This document shows positions 10,705 through 22,980 of a DNA stretch of 64,000 nucleotides, one piece after another. A model generated the notes under the pieces. It had not been told where the DNA came from. It saw only the letters and a list, made by a program, of their open reading frames with translations, and searched no databases. Source of the DNA: Lyophyllum atratum (lineage: Eukaryota; Basidiomycota; Agaricomycetes; Agaricales; Lyophyllaceae). The stretch lies in assembly GCA_014905825.1 (NCBI GenBank), contig JACGCN010000042.1:351942-415941 (forward strand), written 5' to 3'. A program made the translations under genes and the position numbers. The stretch's first letter is position 1. The number at the start of each line of letters is the position of its first letter.

Positions 10705-11738
10705 CGCCACCCGAAATCCAGATCCAACCACCCACCCAGCCCCCTCTCCCCACGAACACCTGCCCACCTCATCTCTTCAGCTTCTCCTCGAATACGACGG
10801 TGCGCAAATGGCACTATCCGCCCTTCCGTTCCTCCTGCGCTCGCCGGATGTTGCACAAGCTCGCCCGAACCCTCTGGACAGGCCCAGAGGCTGGTGCCTC
10901 GATGGAAGGGCGTACTCGATGGGCGGCTCCTCAGAGGGGGTGGGTGTATGCGCGGCTCGGTCGATTTTCTGTGAGTGTAGGGTGTGTGTTTCGGCAGCGC
11001 TGGAGTAGGGAAAGGGTTTCGGCTGTGTATTGTTGCGTTGTGTGTTCCTTGTCGATGTTTTGTGTTTTGTACATGTTCTGCTGCTTCACTTGGGTCTTTC
11101 GGTGGTGTCTTGTTTCTGGTTGACCGTACGTTCTTGGTACTGTCTCGTTTCTGATTTCACGTACGCCTTCAGTACTATGCTCAATTCGAGGATCGGATTT
11201 CCTTATGTCGGTCCAGACCTTTCTGTTTTGAATACCGCGGCCTGTGACGCTCTAGATCGGGATGAGTGAAGTGCGTGCTGAGGTCCTCTCTGTTCCCTAT
11301 CTACGCTCCATTGCCCAGGTCATTCTGCGGGTGGACTGGAACTCGTCTTCGTCGTACTGATGTACTAAGTCTGCACCGTCGTTGTTGAAATATGAACCCA
11401 CTGAGGGACTTTTGAGGTTATCGATGATGCGCTACACACGTGAGTCGACCAACGATGCGATTACAATAGTACTGAGGAAAGCGAGGGTTGCAATTTTGAC
11501 TTTGGTTCGGAGATTCATGAACTGCAGCGTGCTGTCAGCTGGGCTTGGTACGTCTCTGGTACGTCTACTCTCTTAAGTTTGTTTTCGGCGCCACGTCCCT
11601 CCCCATGGCCACGTCCGCTGACGGTTATTTTGATTCGTCTAGTGCTCGGTACAGCTTCAATAATATATTCCCAATGATATCCAATCGAAATCGGGTATAG
11701 AGTGAATTTCCGACTTGAGGTTTTACACGATACCTACT
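10705..11738. other. Intergenic, possible 3' exon of the homeodomain gene
   Basis: From 10790 to about 11008 two frames are open and Cys/Trp/Arg-rich, which could be a terminal exon of the preceding gene; I could not decide between them. Beyond 11010 the DNA is T-rich and looks like 3' untranslated or intergenic sequence lying tail-to-tail with the minus-strand kinase gene. Confidence 0.35.
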
Positions 11739-13586
11739 CTACTTGCCCACAGAGCCCAACATCTTTTCCATCATTTGAACGTCATGCTCAACGGTGATAG
11801 GCTCCCCATCGTATGCGCTGTCGGGCCGCCAGAGGTCATCACCGCTATATACGTTCATGGGGTATCGCGCCTCGCCAATCCTCCCAGCCCAATCAAAATC
11901 GACCAGCCTAAACTTCGCCTCGCCATTCTTCGCGATCGAAACCAGGAGATTGACGTCGCGAATGTCGCCGTGCACGAACCCGTTGGCGTGTAGTTGGGTT
12001 ATGCTGCGTCTGATTTCGTCGCGGAGCGGACGGGGGAGCTCGGGGTGGGAGTTCAGTGGGAGGTGACGGTAGTCGAAATAGGACATATAGTCTTCGCCGA
12101 GCCATTCCATGACCACCATGAACCAGCCACCGGGTACGACGTCGAACCCTAGAAGTTTTGGGGCGGCGCCTGTGGATGCACAGGAAAGGTGGGCGTCCTT
12201 GGAATAGCCACGGGAGAACTTGATGCAGATGCCGTCGCCGTTCAGTCGCTGTTTGCCGTGGAACAGTAGTTTGTCGGGCATCATCTGCGAAAGGTAGTCG
12301 AATTCGTGTTTGGCACCGCCGAGTGCTGTGAATTGCGTTGGGTAGGGGAAAAGGCCGCGGCGGGGAGAGGTGGTAGAGGTTGCGATATTGGGGAGCTCCG
12401 TGTTGTAATAGCGCTTCAGCGACTCGTACGCGGTGCGGTAGGCGCCGAGATGGCGCGCGGCGAGGGTTCTCCATGTCGTGTCGGATCGGTGCATGTGGAA
12501 TGAGAGAGCCGCTGAGAGGACCTGGATATTGGGGCGGTCACCATCCCACGCCGCGCCCGCGAAGTACATATGGGGCCCTGTATGAGATGTCAGGACGAGG
12601 ACGGGCGAGAACGAGACGTCCGCGACGCACCGAAGATAAGTATGATGATGCAGGGGAGGACGGAATGCAGCGTCTGCTCGGCGTGTTCCCTTGTACTCTC
12701 GAGGTAGCAGATACTTGCCTGGAGGTACGGTTCGGCACCATGGGATGCCACTTCCAACTTGAATTTGGCAATATTAAAGCGGTGATTACCGGTCTTGTCG
12801 AGGGTGTCGCCGTCGGTGCTGAATTCGGTACCATCAATGAGTGTTCGTGTCAAAAAGACCCCCACATCCTTGAATGCGTCCCGAATCGCTACACCTCGGC
12901 CCTCCGCCTCGTTGTAGAAGTTGGACAGGACCTCCTGCAGCTTCAGCACCAATGCGTTGTCCTCTCTCGTCGGCATGAGCATCTCGCAGTCGTCCTTGAA
13001 TTGGCCGAAAACGGGATGGAGGAGCGTCACTGGAATCGTTGCAGCGGCGTCGTAGGGACGATTGCAAGGAATCATCTTCTCTGGCTTCGCTTGGTATGTT
13101 TCAAATTCCCCAGGGTATCCCACGCTGGAGGGGGCCGCCCTTCGACGAGATTGAAGGAAAGCGGCTCGGGGTCTTGACACTTCAAGTGGCGTGGCAGAAG
13201 GAGGATGGGTATCTGCGAAAGAAATTGTGAAGAGACATCGGTGCAGATAGCGAGTGTTATTCACCAGGAACCTTCACGATAACGTGTATGTGTTCCCCGG
13301 ATATGTCTACAAAGACGCGGGACAGGATAGCGACAGGATGCATGGTTTTCTGCTCATCATCGCGGCTGAGATATACGGAAAGGCTGCTGCCGTTGTCATC
13401 GGTGGGAATGGAGACCTTGTAGAGGTTGAGGTGCCGTGAACTGATGTTAGCGAGACTATGAGTGTTCTCGGCCTTAATCGATTGCTTGAGGAGCGAGACG
13501 TTCTTGGTATCCGAAATCTCGATGGTGAACACGCGATTGAGATCTTCACCAAAAATCAAACAGTTGAGTGCGAGTTGGGAGGGCAT
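11739..13586 (-). CDS. Crinkler (CRN) ubiquitin-like N-terminal domain fused to a protein-kinase-like domain
   Basis: Minus-strand exons 13265-13586, 12631-13212 and 11739-12577 (introns 52 and 53 nt) give 580 residues. Residues 1-108 match the Crinkler N-terminal ubiquitin-like domain: LNCLIFGED start, V-S-L-L-K-Q-S-I-K helix, LNLYKVSIP motif at about 53-61. A linker with SHGAEPYLQA and an IFGPHMYFAGAAW junction is typical of the basidiomycete CRN-kinase family. The kinase part keeps the ATP-site Lys (GICIKFSRG, about 421), a catalytic-loop HGDIRDVN (504-511, HGD in place of HRD) and VDFDWAG (DFD in place of DFG, 528-530), so it may be active but atypical. There is no signal peptide. Family knowledge: CRN proteins are host-targeted effectors in oomycetes; in fungi they may act in intracellular conflict. 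The role here is inferred. Confidence 0.85.
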
Positions 13587-16045
13587 TACGGATGCTGGTC
13601 AACTGAGGGGTTCGATCCATGCAGGTATACTTATGTTGAACTCGGCAATGAACGATGGATTGGCGCGTGTTGGGCGCGTGGTCGCAGCGGACCAGGACAA
13701 GAACTTCTTCAAAGATGAAGTTCCCACAGTTTTTATCTTATCTTATCTCCTCCCTGAAAACCTTCCATGCCATGAGCCGGTCACCTTGTCTCATGATAGC
13801 GCAGCTCTCCCGATGCTTATGTCGCAAATTCCACACAACGATTCTTCGACTTGTCACAGGCTACCTCAGGCTCAAAGCCGACAAGCAGTTGTGAATACAG
13901 AACCAAAAACTATGACATTATTTATCGCCCTTTATTTGGGTCGAAGGTTTGTTGCTGTCAGGTTCAGGTTGAGCACATGGAGCGGAGTTTTAAAACAAAA
14001 CAACTATTTTTTGATTCAGGTTCAGTTTCGTAAGGTTTTGGATACTGGGCGACATACATTTTGTGAGCATCACCCCAGCAGCAGCGGCAATGGCAAGACC
14101 CTCCCTCGCGGTGGCTGAGAGCGACTTTGTGAGCGCGAAGTATGTATGACATCATGTCGCCGCGCATTCCGACGAGTTGCGCAGTCACATGACATCATAC
14201 TTGCTACAGACGTCTACTACTAAATTATTTCCTTGTGGTATATACTGTTCTATGATCTCTGAAATGACTAACCTCTTGAATGCATGGCTTGGGAATCAGA
14301 GATTGCCTTCATAGGCGATTCCTGGCTCTGTGAAGGCCGTCAAGGCGGCTGTGCAGGCCGTCGGAATGGCGCGAGGCTCGGCCACATTATTCAAAGTCCG
14401 CACTGGATCTCACGAAATCTGAACTTGGACAAAACATGCTAAACCTCAACTAGAAATCTAAAATCACCCAAAATCTGATACCTAAGCGCAGGATCCTTCA
14501 AAAACCTTCATTCCGATTAAAGTGTGAAAATCCATGTCATAAAAAACCTTGTCAAGATCTGGGAGCCTGTGTTCAGTCTGCGCTATGGCATATGTCTCCT
14601 GACGACAATCACGGAGATGTGACGGCATAATAGTTGAAGGAGGTGCAGAGTGTATAGATCTCATCGGTATCAGGAATCCAGGGGCTCAAACGAGGAAATG
14701 CAGACTGCAGCGGAATACATGATTATCGATGCAATTTGGGTAACCGCAAATGAGGAATTGTAAGGGTCGATATTATGTCCCGGTCCAATTGTTCGAGGGA
14801 TCACAGACGTTGGGAGCAATAAAAAGGGAGCAGCTCTTGCAACCATGGCCATGTGGATGAGTATGGATGTCCGAGCCTCGAATATCACCAAGTGAATGCC
14901 CACGGGGCTACAGAACTCCGCGCTGAATGTAGCGGAAGGAAACTACCGCTCGGAGCGAGGTGCCGTGAAGACAATATACATCTCCGGTTGTTCATGCAAA
15001 AGCCAGTCCTTCGAAAAGGAATGTGAATGGATTCTAATCGGCTCTTGGACCCTCGCGGATGTGCACAAAAGGGAGTATCAAAGGGCATAGCCGAAATCTG
15101 CGGTGACGGTACTCTACGCTCTTGACATGCGAAGCTCCCTATTAAACTTCGCCCAGACATCCTAGTGCTAGACGAGCGAAGAGTATGAGTGCGAACAAGA
15201 TATCTGACGATGGAAGGTCTACATCAAGCAGAGAAAATTCCCTGTTGTGAACAAATGTGTGCACCGGTATGTCTGGAATGTCTAGATCGTCTTCAAGAAG
15301 TTGTGGGAGGCACCAAGATAGAAAAACGGGCCTTTCAACCATATGCTCTGGGAGAATATATGCGCAGAAGGGCGGATGCTTACGGAGATATTTTCCTTTT
15401 AGCTGAGTCGAAGAGGAAACGATGATGACACGGTGGTGGGCGGAATCGATCAGATGATAATCGATAAGTGGTTAGTTTGGGCTGAAAAGATGCACCGAAG
15501 CTGGCGCGTTATGCTCGCCACGAATTATCGCGACGCACCTCACAAGTGCCGCGTGAAACAGCCCAGATACCGGACGTGACAATCGTAATATTAAAGTTGC
15601 GGAGGGAGACGCCAAGTCAAAATATGTTGCCGTGGTCGTGTCATCATATCACGTCCCGCGAAAATTGGTCGTAATGTAGCCATAGCGTCCGAGAAAGCCG
15701 CGACACTCCTGTGACGCTGCTGAATGTGCCAATGATTCGAGCTTTCCCCGAGAAGCCTTGTCGTGGGACGTAAGTTCGGAGTGGGAACTATCAAATGTTC
15801 ATATTTGTCTCCTTGGTGTGAAAGTTCTTCCACTCTCGGTGTATAGAACGCGAGGATGGCACCCTCGATCTACACGGAGCGTATCGCGGCGGAAAGTGAT
15901 CCAATCTGGCGCCGTGTGGCCGTGTTTGCAGATGCCGAGAAAAGCTGGTTGGGAAGCGGCGAGGGGTCAACTCAAACTCAATCTCGACGGACGGTCAATA
16001 AGTAGCCCCAACAACACACCTGTTATTCAAATCGACCAGCATCCG
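13587..16045. other. Gene-poor region with possible degraded membrane-protein fragment
   Basis: No confident gene. On the minus strand 14670-14903 encodes a hydrophobic stretch (FEARTSILIHMAMVARAAP and onward) followed by open sequence to 14482, which could be a relic of an integral membrane protein; no start, complete fold or consistent splicing is found. The 3' part should contain the promoter of the MADS-box gene. Confidence 0.35.
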
Positions 16046-17880
16046 ATGGGCAGACGAAAGATTGAGATACAACCTATCACGGTGCGTCCTCATAACGTCG
16101 TACTTCGACGGTCATCCTATCCCTGCGCCTTCGCATTTCTGACGACCCAAATTGACTCTTCACATCCGTGGTTCGACCCATATTTACATCCAATTCAAAC
16201 ACGTAGCACGAGCGCAACCGCTCCGTGACCTTCCTTAAGGTACGTCCTCGTTTGCTCCCTATCCAGTGGAATGCTATTTCTGACTGGTGCTTATCTCGAT
16301 CTTTCGTATGTTCCACGGCCTTCTCCGACATTATTTAGCGCAAGAATGGGTTATTTAAAAAGGCGTACGAACTAGGTGTCTTATGCTCCGTCGATGTTGC
16401 GGTGATCATCTTCGGTACGCTCATCGTTGCAGAGCTGCTTGTTTTCACCCCTTTGGATCCCGCCATGCATGACTGATCACTTCACTCGGCAGAAGAAAAA
16501 CCTAGCCACCACGTCAAGCTCTACCAGTATGGCTCGTCCGATATTGACGAAATCGTTCAGCGTCATTTGCGTGTACGCCCATCTTGGCTCCCTGGCTGTT
16601 TCCATTCCTAACAGAATCAGTTATCCTTAGCACGACGGCGAGAAGGATACCCGGGGGCCCTCTGACTTCGTTCAAAACGTGACGAGCACGAAGACGGAAG
16701 ACATCGATATAGATATAGGAGACGATGAAGATGGCGAGGAAGAGGTGGAAGCTCTCGTCGTTCCGCCCACCTATGGAGGGTCTAAACGACGTGGCGAGGG
16801 ACTTGAACTGGATGTGGGTCTCGCTTGGTCTCGTGCCCTTCGACTTCGCTGATGTCTGCGCAGCTTGATTTCCTTCCCTCCCGGTCCCATCCCTTCCCAC
16901 CGAGCACATCCGCATCCTTAGTCCACAGGTCGCACAACACTCCCGGTCGTCATGAACAAAACTTCCATCATCGTCAATATGAGTACCAGCCCCCGATGTC
17001 CAGCGATCGGCACCATCATAACCACCAATATGCACGCGAGAGCAAGCGTCCCCGTGTAGGAATCGACTCTACCGGCCCTCCCAGCTCTAGTACGTACGGG
17101 CCTGGCCAGGACCTTGGTTACACGCACATGTCGCCTCCGTCGAACTCGTCACGCGGCCATCACGGACACGTCCAACAGCAGCAAAGCCAGAACAGCTCTT
17201 ATCAGACGTATTCGCCACACCCGCATACAGTGCCACCTGCGACTTCCCTGTCGTTCAGCCCACTCCATCCCCACCCGCAGCCGCACCAACAGACGTCACG
17301 GACGAGGAGCGCAAGCAGCATACTGAGCACCGAGCGGAGTATCTACCACGACCCGATACCGGAATTCGGGGAAGCGAGAAGGGTCAGGCCTGGAGGTGAA
17401 TTATATTCTTTCGTGGGTGACAGTAACGACGGGCGACGACGGGGAGCGTCGACATCGACCACTACGGGTGGGCTTGGGCTTGATTGGCCATCGCCTAGAG
17501 CTGTGTCTCGGCAGCATGGTGTGGATAGGGGAAGGAACGTGGAACGAGGCGGGAGATCAGGTGGAGAAAGTCAAATTGAGCGGGCTGCGTCTGGTTCGGC
17601 GGGAGGGGCAAGTGGTGGAGCCGAGTGGTTGAACTTCCTGTCAGGAAATGTTGTTTCGGCAAACAGTGCACTGCCGCCGGATTCAGTCTTAGGTGATTCT
17701 TCCACCCCTCCGGGAAACAGCAGCTGGGAACGAGGCAGAACCTCAGGGGGGATCGCGGGGGAAGCAGGCGGGTCAGTGGTAGGCATCGGGAGAAGTGCCG
17801 GTGAGGGACAAGACGTGGGAATGGGTCCAGCCTCTCTCTTTGGGCTGAGTGGCGAGAGTTTCAACAAGGAGGGTGCATAG
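16046..17880 (+). CDS. MADS-box transcription factor, MEF2/Rlm1-like
   Basis: Six exons: 16046-16081, 16207-16239, 16339-16414, 16493-16572, 16631-16813, 16864-17880; 474 residues with matching phases. Residues 1-60 are a MADS domain: [61 protein letters not shown]. The G-R-R-K-I-E-I start and [20 protein letters not shown] core are MEF2-type, as in Rlm1/Smp1 of yeasts, which act downstream of the cell-wall-integrity MAP kinase. An acidic [17 protein letters not shown] segment and a long His/Gln/Ser/Gly-rich disordered tail follow. The MADS box is cut into four very small exons, so the gene is easy to miss; only the last exon stands out as an open frame. Pathway assignment is by family. Confidence 0.9.
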
Positions 17881-20444
17881 GTTACGGAGGTCTGCTGGGA
17901 AGAACTATAGGCTGTCGCGCCGACGATCCTTCTCAACAGTCGCGTGCAGGAAGGACAGACGATCTTGGAGCCTCATACACCATAACCTCGCCCCCTCTGG
18001 ACGTTGCATTATCCTACGGTATCCCTAGCAGACTTTTGATCGGTATATAGCACAAGTACTACGAACATCGTCAGCTCAGTCCACGAATAAGTTAGATCTT
18101 CCTACGCACTTTGGGTGTTGTTCGTAGTATCATCCCTATCATTGTCATTGACTTCCCGAACACCTGCCGTTCGCCAACATAGGATCGACTTGGCTCATTA
18201 AAGGAATTGGTGAATGTTGTTGTTGATCACAAATTTACGCAGTGGGAAAATTTCGCTTAGAAGCCAGTGGCTGTGCATCCGATACAACTTCGACACCAAC
18301 TTCAACAAAACATCAAGGTCAAGAGAATTCGACTCCTGAACGTTTGAACTACGATCCTACTCATGATCTGATAGAATTTTTCCTTAATTCCTGACATCGG
18401 GACCGTCCCCGATACTTAGGCTTCCATGGCACCATATCAACACGTGAGAGTCTCATCTTGGGAGTCGGGACTATGGCAATTTCATCCCGCCGCTGGTAGC
18501 GAGTTGAGAGGACATGCGTTTCCTGGGTTTCTATTCTTGGCAATTCCCGACACCGTGCGGATAAGTATCACTGATGTAGCCCCGCGGAATAGCACAATTT
18601 CGATGCCGAGCGGCACTGCACTCCCTGAACCTAGAAGGCGACGCGATTTTTGTGCTGAAGCGTGACTCGTTGGAAACTCACGCGAGTATTCGGATTCTGC
18701 GACGTTTCCTCGAGCGTTACTACATTCAAGCCTTCGTCGTCATCTCGAATTTCCGTCCTGCGGTGATTGGGATGCTGCGAGAATCATGGAGATCTGACGC
18801 GACTCGTGGGGAAACCCTTACCATAATTCGCCGCTGATAAAGGGTTTGGGTTGCGTTCAGCTGTGGGCGCGGACTGTTGTTCAGAAACTTCAGGCTCCAG
18901 GGGAAAGCCGGTCAGTTGTGTAAGCTTCCTGTTCTTTGACGGTGTCGCATGGGACCTCAAACTGTATTACTTCCCTTCTTCTAGATCCGATGAGGTACCT
19001 TTTCCACTGGCCGACTGGTATCTGGGCATCACCGAATATTTTGGAACGCAGTGGACTGTCATGGGACTACGTATGAGGGAGCTGAACATCCGGTTTACTC
19101 CGGTCACTACTCATATGGGCGGCCTGGTTCACATGTTTCCTGCAACAAGAATTTCTTGCCCGATTGGTAGTTGCGCGAAAGATTTCGTCACTAAGACCGT
19201 CTCATCTGTCGTCGTGAAACGCTGCTGTCGAAAAGCGATCTGCTGTTCTCTGATATGGACACTAACGTAGAACTAGGTCGTATCGGATTTCGACTTCCTC
19301 AAGATATCGAATTTCAGATCTCGGACTATGACGAACCACCCACACCCATCTCAGCTTCTTCGATCTACCCATGTAGGTCCTACTCCGGGGTCACTCGGTG
19401 GGTGTCTAGGAAGGATCTTGTCGTCGCCTGGACGGGATTTTGGCCCCATCGTGGGTAGTCCCTCGGTGCTGATCCCTTCCTTGTCAGCGATCATTCTTGG
19501 CCCATCTACTGGTATGTTCCTTCGGGTCGACCGTTGCCTCTATATCATAACCTAATGTCCTGGTCTCAGGTGATTTGCAAGGCTTGGGGACTATCTCGAC
19601 TAGCACCACTTTATCGCCGCCTCCTCCATCAAAATTCTGGCACGGACATGTACATCGTGGGTGCTTACTTGGGGCTTGGGTATGTTCCCCTCTGAAATAG
19701 GTTAATCTTCTCGCTAGACGTCACCACTTCATTCGGCGGTTCTTCACATGTATGATTGTACAGAATTGCGACTCAATATTTCTATTTTATTCCTAGCGAG
19801 ACGTCGGTTAGTCCGGTTCCTGTTCAGTGCATAGGCATTACCTTTTATCGCTCTGAACCAGTGTAATTGCAGCACGGATGTCCGGTCCTTGTTACCCATC
19901 AGGCACACCTTCCATGAACGCGTACGTGAAACGAATGAAGATTAGGTATTCCTGTTTGTAATCGTGACAACATATCCAACATTAACGGACACATCAATAA
20001 ATGATCGCATGCCGATACGTATCGCATCCATAATCTGGATGTAAACATGCCTTTCTTACATGAATTCGGCCTGTTGATATCGGACTTGCCCAAAATGAAC
20101 ACTTGACCGCCAACAAGTCTATGCTTATCTCGTCTTCAATCTTATCAAATTTTGATTGCAGACGCTTCTTTTTGATCTAGCCAAGAATTCCATGTGATCT
20201 TCACTGATCTTCATCCTCGACGCATCTCTTCCGAGTCTTCGATTGGTTTCGCTCGCTGCCACGTCATTATTGCGTATGGGTATACAGCACTGAGCACATA
20301 TTATCTTCAATACTTAACGACTAATCCAGCTCAGAAATTGGAACTGCGCTATTGCTGGCTGCATAGCCTCTTGGTTTCTGGTTTTCAGGAACCGCGTCAT
20401 CAATCATTTGTTTCGTGGCCAAGGGAACATCTATACTCCGACAG
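17881..20444. other. Region without a confident gene
   Basis: Several plus-strand frames carry protein-like fragments that do not join: 18426-18665, a segment at about 18639-18837 (LETHASIRILRRFLERYY), 18851-19270 and 19255-19458. They may be remnants of one decayed gene or a poorly spliced gene I cannot reconstruct. No terminal repeats mark a mobile element. Confidence 0.3.
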
Positions 20445-20452
20445 TATATAAG
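20445..20452 (+). promoter_or_regulatory. TATA-like element of the small secreted protein gene
   Basis: TATATAAG lies 83-90 bases upstream of the ATG at 20535, a good match to a TATA box with normal fungal spacing. Inferred from sequence and position only. Confidence 0.5.
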
Positions 20453-20534
20453 GGCGAAGGGCAGATTTTCTGAACTCTTAGGAAGCCGGACTTTCTCCCT
20501 ATCGATTCGTTGACGATCGAATACTCTAGCCATC

Positions 20535-21307
20535 ATGCACACGAAGACCGCCACTCTTGCTCTTCTTGCTCTCATCGCTGCCTCTAACGCCGCTCCCCTG
20601 TCGGATCGCCTGAGTTGGTCTTACGCTCATCGTAACGATCCTCGAAGTCACACTCTTAGCCGGCGCGCGAGTCCAGAGTACGCCTATCTCTCTATGCTCC
20701 GCGCTATCTAGCCTTATGCCAGACTTGTAGCTGTAATGACGAAGTACCAACTTACGGTTTGGCATCTGGGAAGACCGAAAACGACTGCGCGAACATAGCA
20801 CATGCTACCGGTTTCAGGGCCGAGTCAGCCAGCGCAGCGTGCAACATCCCAGCGAAAGGCAGCCAGAAGAAGGGCATATGCTACCTCGGCGGCGCTGGAC
20901 CCTTGCGACGATCTCCTGAAGACGATCCCGTTGAACCCGCACCACCAGAGGGCGGGGCGAGTGGCGAGGATGGCGAAGGGAAGAAGGAGAAGAACCCTTG
21001 TGAAGGAGAGAAGAAGCCGGTCGCGTCATCAGAAATACCGGATAAACAGCCTGACACCGATCCTTCCACATCCCTCGAAACCGTTCTCAAGTCTCCCGTC
21101 AAAGCGCCAGCGGATGTCGATCCCTCCCCTTCCCAACCTCCCACTCCTTCGGAAACGCCGGTTGTCCCCACGAAAACCCCTAGCACGACGGCGGCCAATA
21201 CCAACGGAACCCCTGGTCTACATAGCGGGAAGGGGAATGGGAAGAAGGATGATAGCATAGCGTGGATCGGGAAGTCGCTCTTCAAGATGTTCGGCGGTTT
21301 ATTCTGA
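20535..21307 (+). CDS. Secreted Cys-containing protein with Pro/Thr-rich tail
   Basis: Exons 20535-20677 and 20731-21307 (53 nt intron) give 239 residues. MHTKTATLALLALIAASNA is a clear signal peptide. The mature part starts with a short basic stretch containing SRRAS, a possible processing site. A domain with four Cys (DCND, NDCAN, AACN, GICYL) follows, then an acidic/Lys-rich low-complexity segment with one more Cys. A Pro/Ser/Thr-rich stretch (SQPPTPSETPVVPTKTP) suits O-glycosylation. The end, SIAWIGKSLFKMFGGLF, could form an amphipathic helix. I do not recognise the family; small secreted proteins of this kind are common in basidiomycetes and are often stage-specific. Confidence 0.75.
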
Positions 21308-21417
21308 GTACGCCTTGGTTTCATAGATGTCAATACACGCTTTTGATGTCTAAATCCCAAAATCCCGCGTCGTAAGATTCCGGTTATGATTCGTTTCCAA
21401 GAAATCATCGCCATTTA

Positions 21418-22980
21418 CTAGCTATCATACATACGGATGCTAGGGGCAGCGTAGCCTGAAGGTTCATTTCCACTGACCAGGTATTCACCATCTCGACTAC
21501 CCTTCCTCCAGTTGACGCGGCTCAGAGGGATTGAGTTGACGTGACCGAGGCGTTTCGGGTCGGTCCTTAGATGCTCGGCGAGGTCATGGAAGCTGAGCAT
21601 GACGCGTGATATGCTTATTGAGGTGGCAGCGAGGAGAAAGCTTTCAGATGTCTAGTCAGAGCACATTAACACGAGGAATATACGGCATGACTGACTTCGC
21701 GAAAATCGCAGGAATGTTGAGCTGCCATGACGAGTAGCGTCAGTATAGGCCGAAAACGAAGTAGATGCCTCGTACCCCTGGCTCATGGAACAACCCAGAG
21801 CCGATTTCGGTGTACCCTACTGCAGCTGGAGTACGAGTAAGCGACAGATCTGTATCGACAGCGCATCGACGGTATCGTACCCACTACAACCAAATAGAAG
21901 AACCCGCCGCTATACGGGAACATCAGCTTTATGTCGAGTGAGTAGTAAAGAGGAGCGACCCACTCCCTATGTAGTCGTCGAATGAGTAGCGCCTGGGGTG
22001 AGTCCTCGCAGTTTAAGACTCGTATCAGCGTGAAGATATATAGCACTGTGTGCAACGAGAAGGCAGGAATATATAAATGCCAGAACTTGGACATCGGATG
22101 TACAGGACATCCAACAAGTTGGACATGTTCCGCCAGAGCAGACAGAGGTGTCAGGAGATTGGCGCCGTTCAAAACCAATATAAGGGTAGTAATGCTAGAA
22201 ACGATCGCGCCGCCATATGTGAGAGCGATGATAGCTCGAGCTATAACGCTATGTTCGAACATATAAAAGACTCGTACGACGAGGATTCCTCGAGGGAGGT
22301 AAGCAAGAACTCAAGGTAGAAGGCAAATCAATGTACCTTGAATGACAAAGAGTGCGACCGTGGACATCCCGAAGACGGCGCGGATCGTTCGATCGCAGCT
22401 AAGAGATGAAAGGATTACTTCTAGTCGAAAGAAGGATGTAGAAATGGAATCACAACTATATTCATTCCATCAGCAGAAGCGGACAGAGAACCCGACGACA
22501 GCACTCACTCTTAGGGAGACGGGTGCATTAAAGCCTTTCCACGTTTTAGAATGAGTGGCTATACTCGCGAACAATGCAGAACTCACAGATGACGAGCAAC
22601 CTTCATTGCAATGATCTATCACCACAATGCGGAAATCGAACGACGAATCCACGTACATCATTATTACTGGTGGAAGGTAGCGGTTCTGCAATTTTCTCAG
22701 GCGACAGGAGGCGAAGGTACGACATGGAACTCACTGCGAGGTACAAGACGCGAGATGGCGTCCATTTCCCACTCCAAAAGTATTTAACCTAGATCGAAGA
22801 GATGGTAAAGTGAGCGGAACGTGAGTAGTATATCAGGATACGGACCTCTTTGTCGAGCGTGATGAAATACTCATATAGAATCAACGTGAACGAAGCAAAC
22901 ACGATCTGCCTGCCGCTATCAATGGCTAACCAGGTCGTGATATCCTGTTGTAATTGAGAAGGCGGCTCTGCTGGGTCCAT
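21418..22980 (-). CDS. DUF6533-type multi-pass membrane protein
   Basis: Minus strand. Well supported exons: 22846-22980, 22735-22788, 22587-22685 (end uncertain), 22337-22398, 21964-22288, one starting at 21909, and a last exon 21418-21651. The N-terminal part has the family hallmark VFASFTLILYEYFITLDKE followed by VKYFWSGKWTPSRVLYLA and NRYLPP, as in agaricomycete DUF6533 proteins. Later hydrophobic segments (MSTVALFVIQGILVVRVF, LTYGGAIVSSITTLILVL, WHLYIPAFSLHTVLYIF, GGFFYLVV) and a final AATSISISRVMLSFHDL give about seven membrane spans. The junctions after 22587 and near 21880 could not be fixed, so the gene may be slightly damaged or use unusual splice sites. Members have no established biochemical function. 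Confidence 0.7.
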
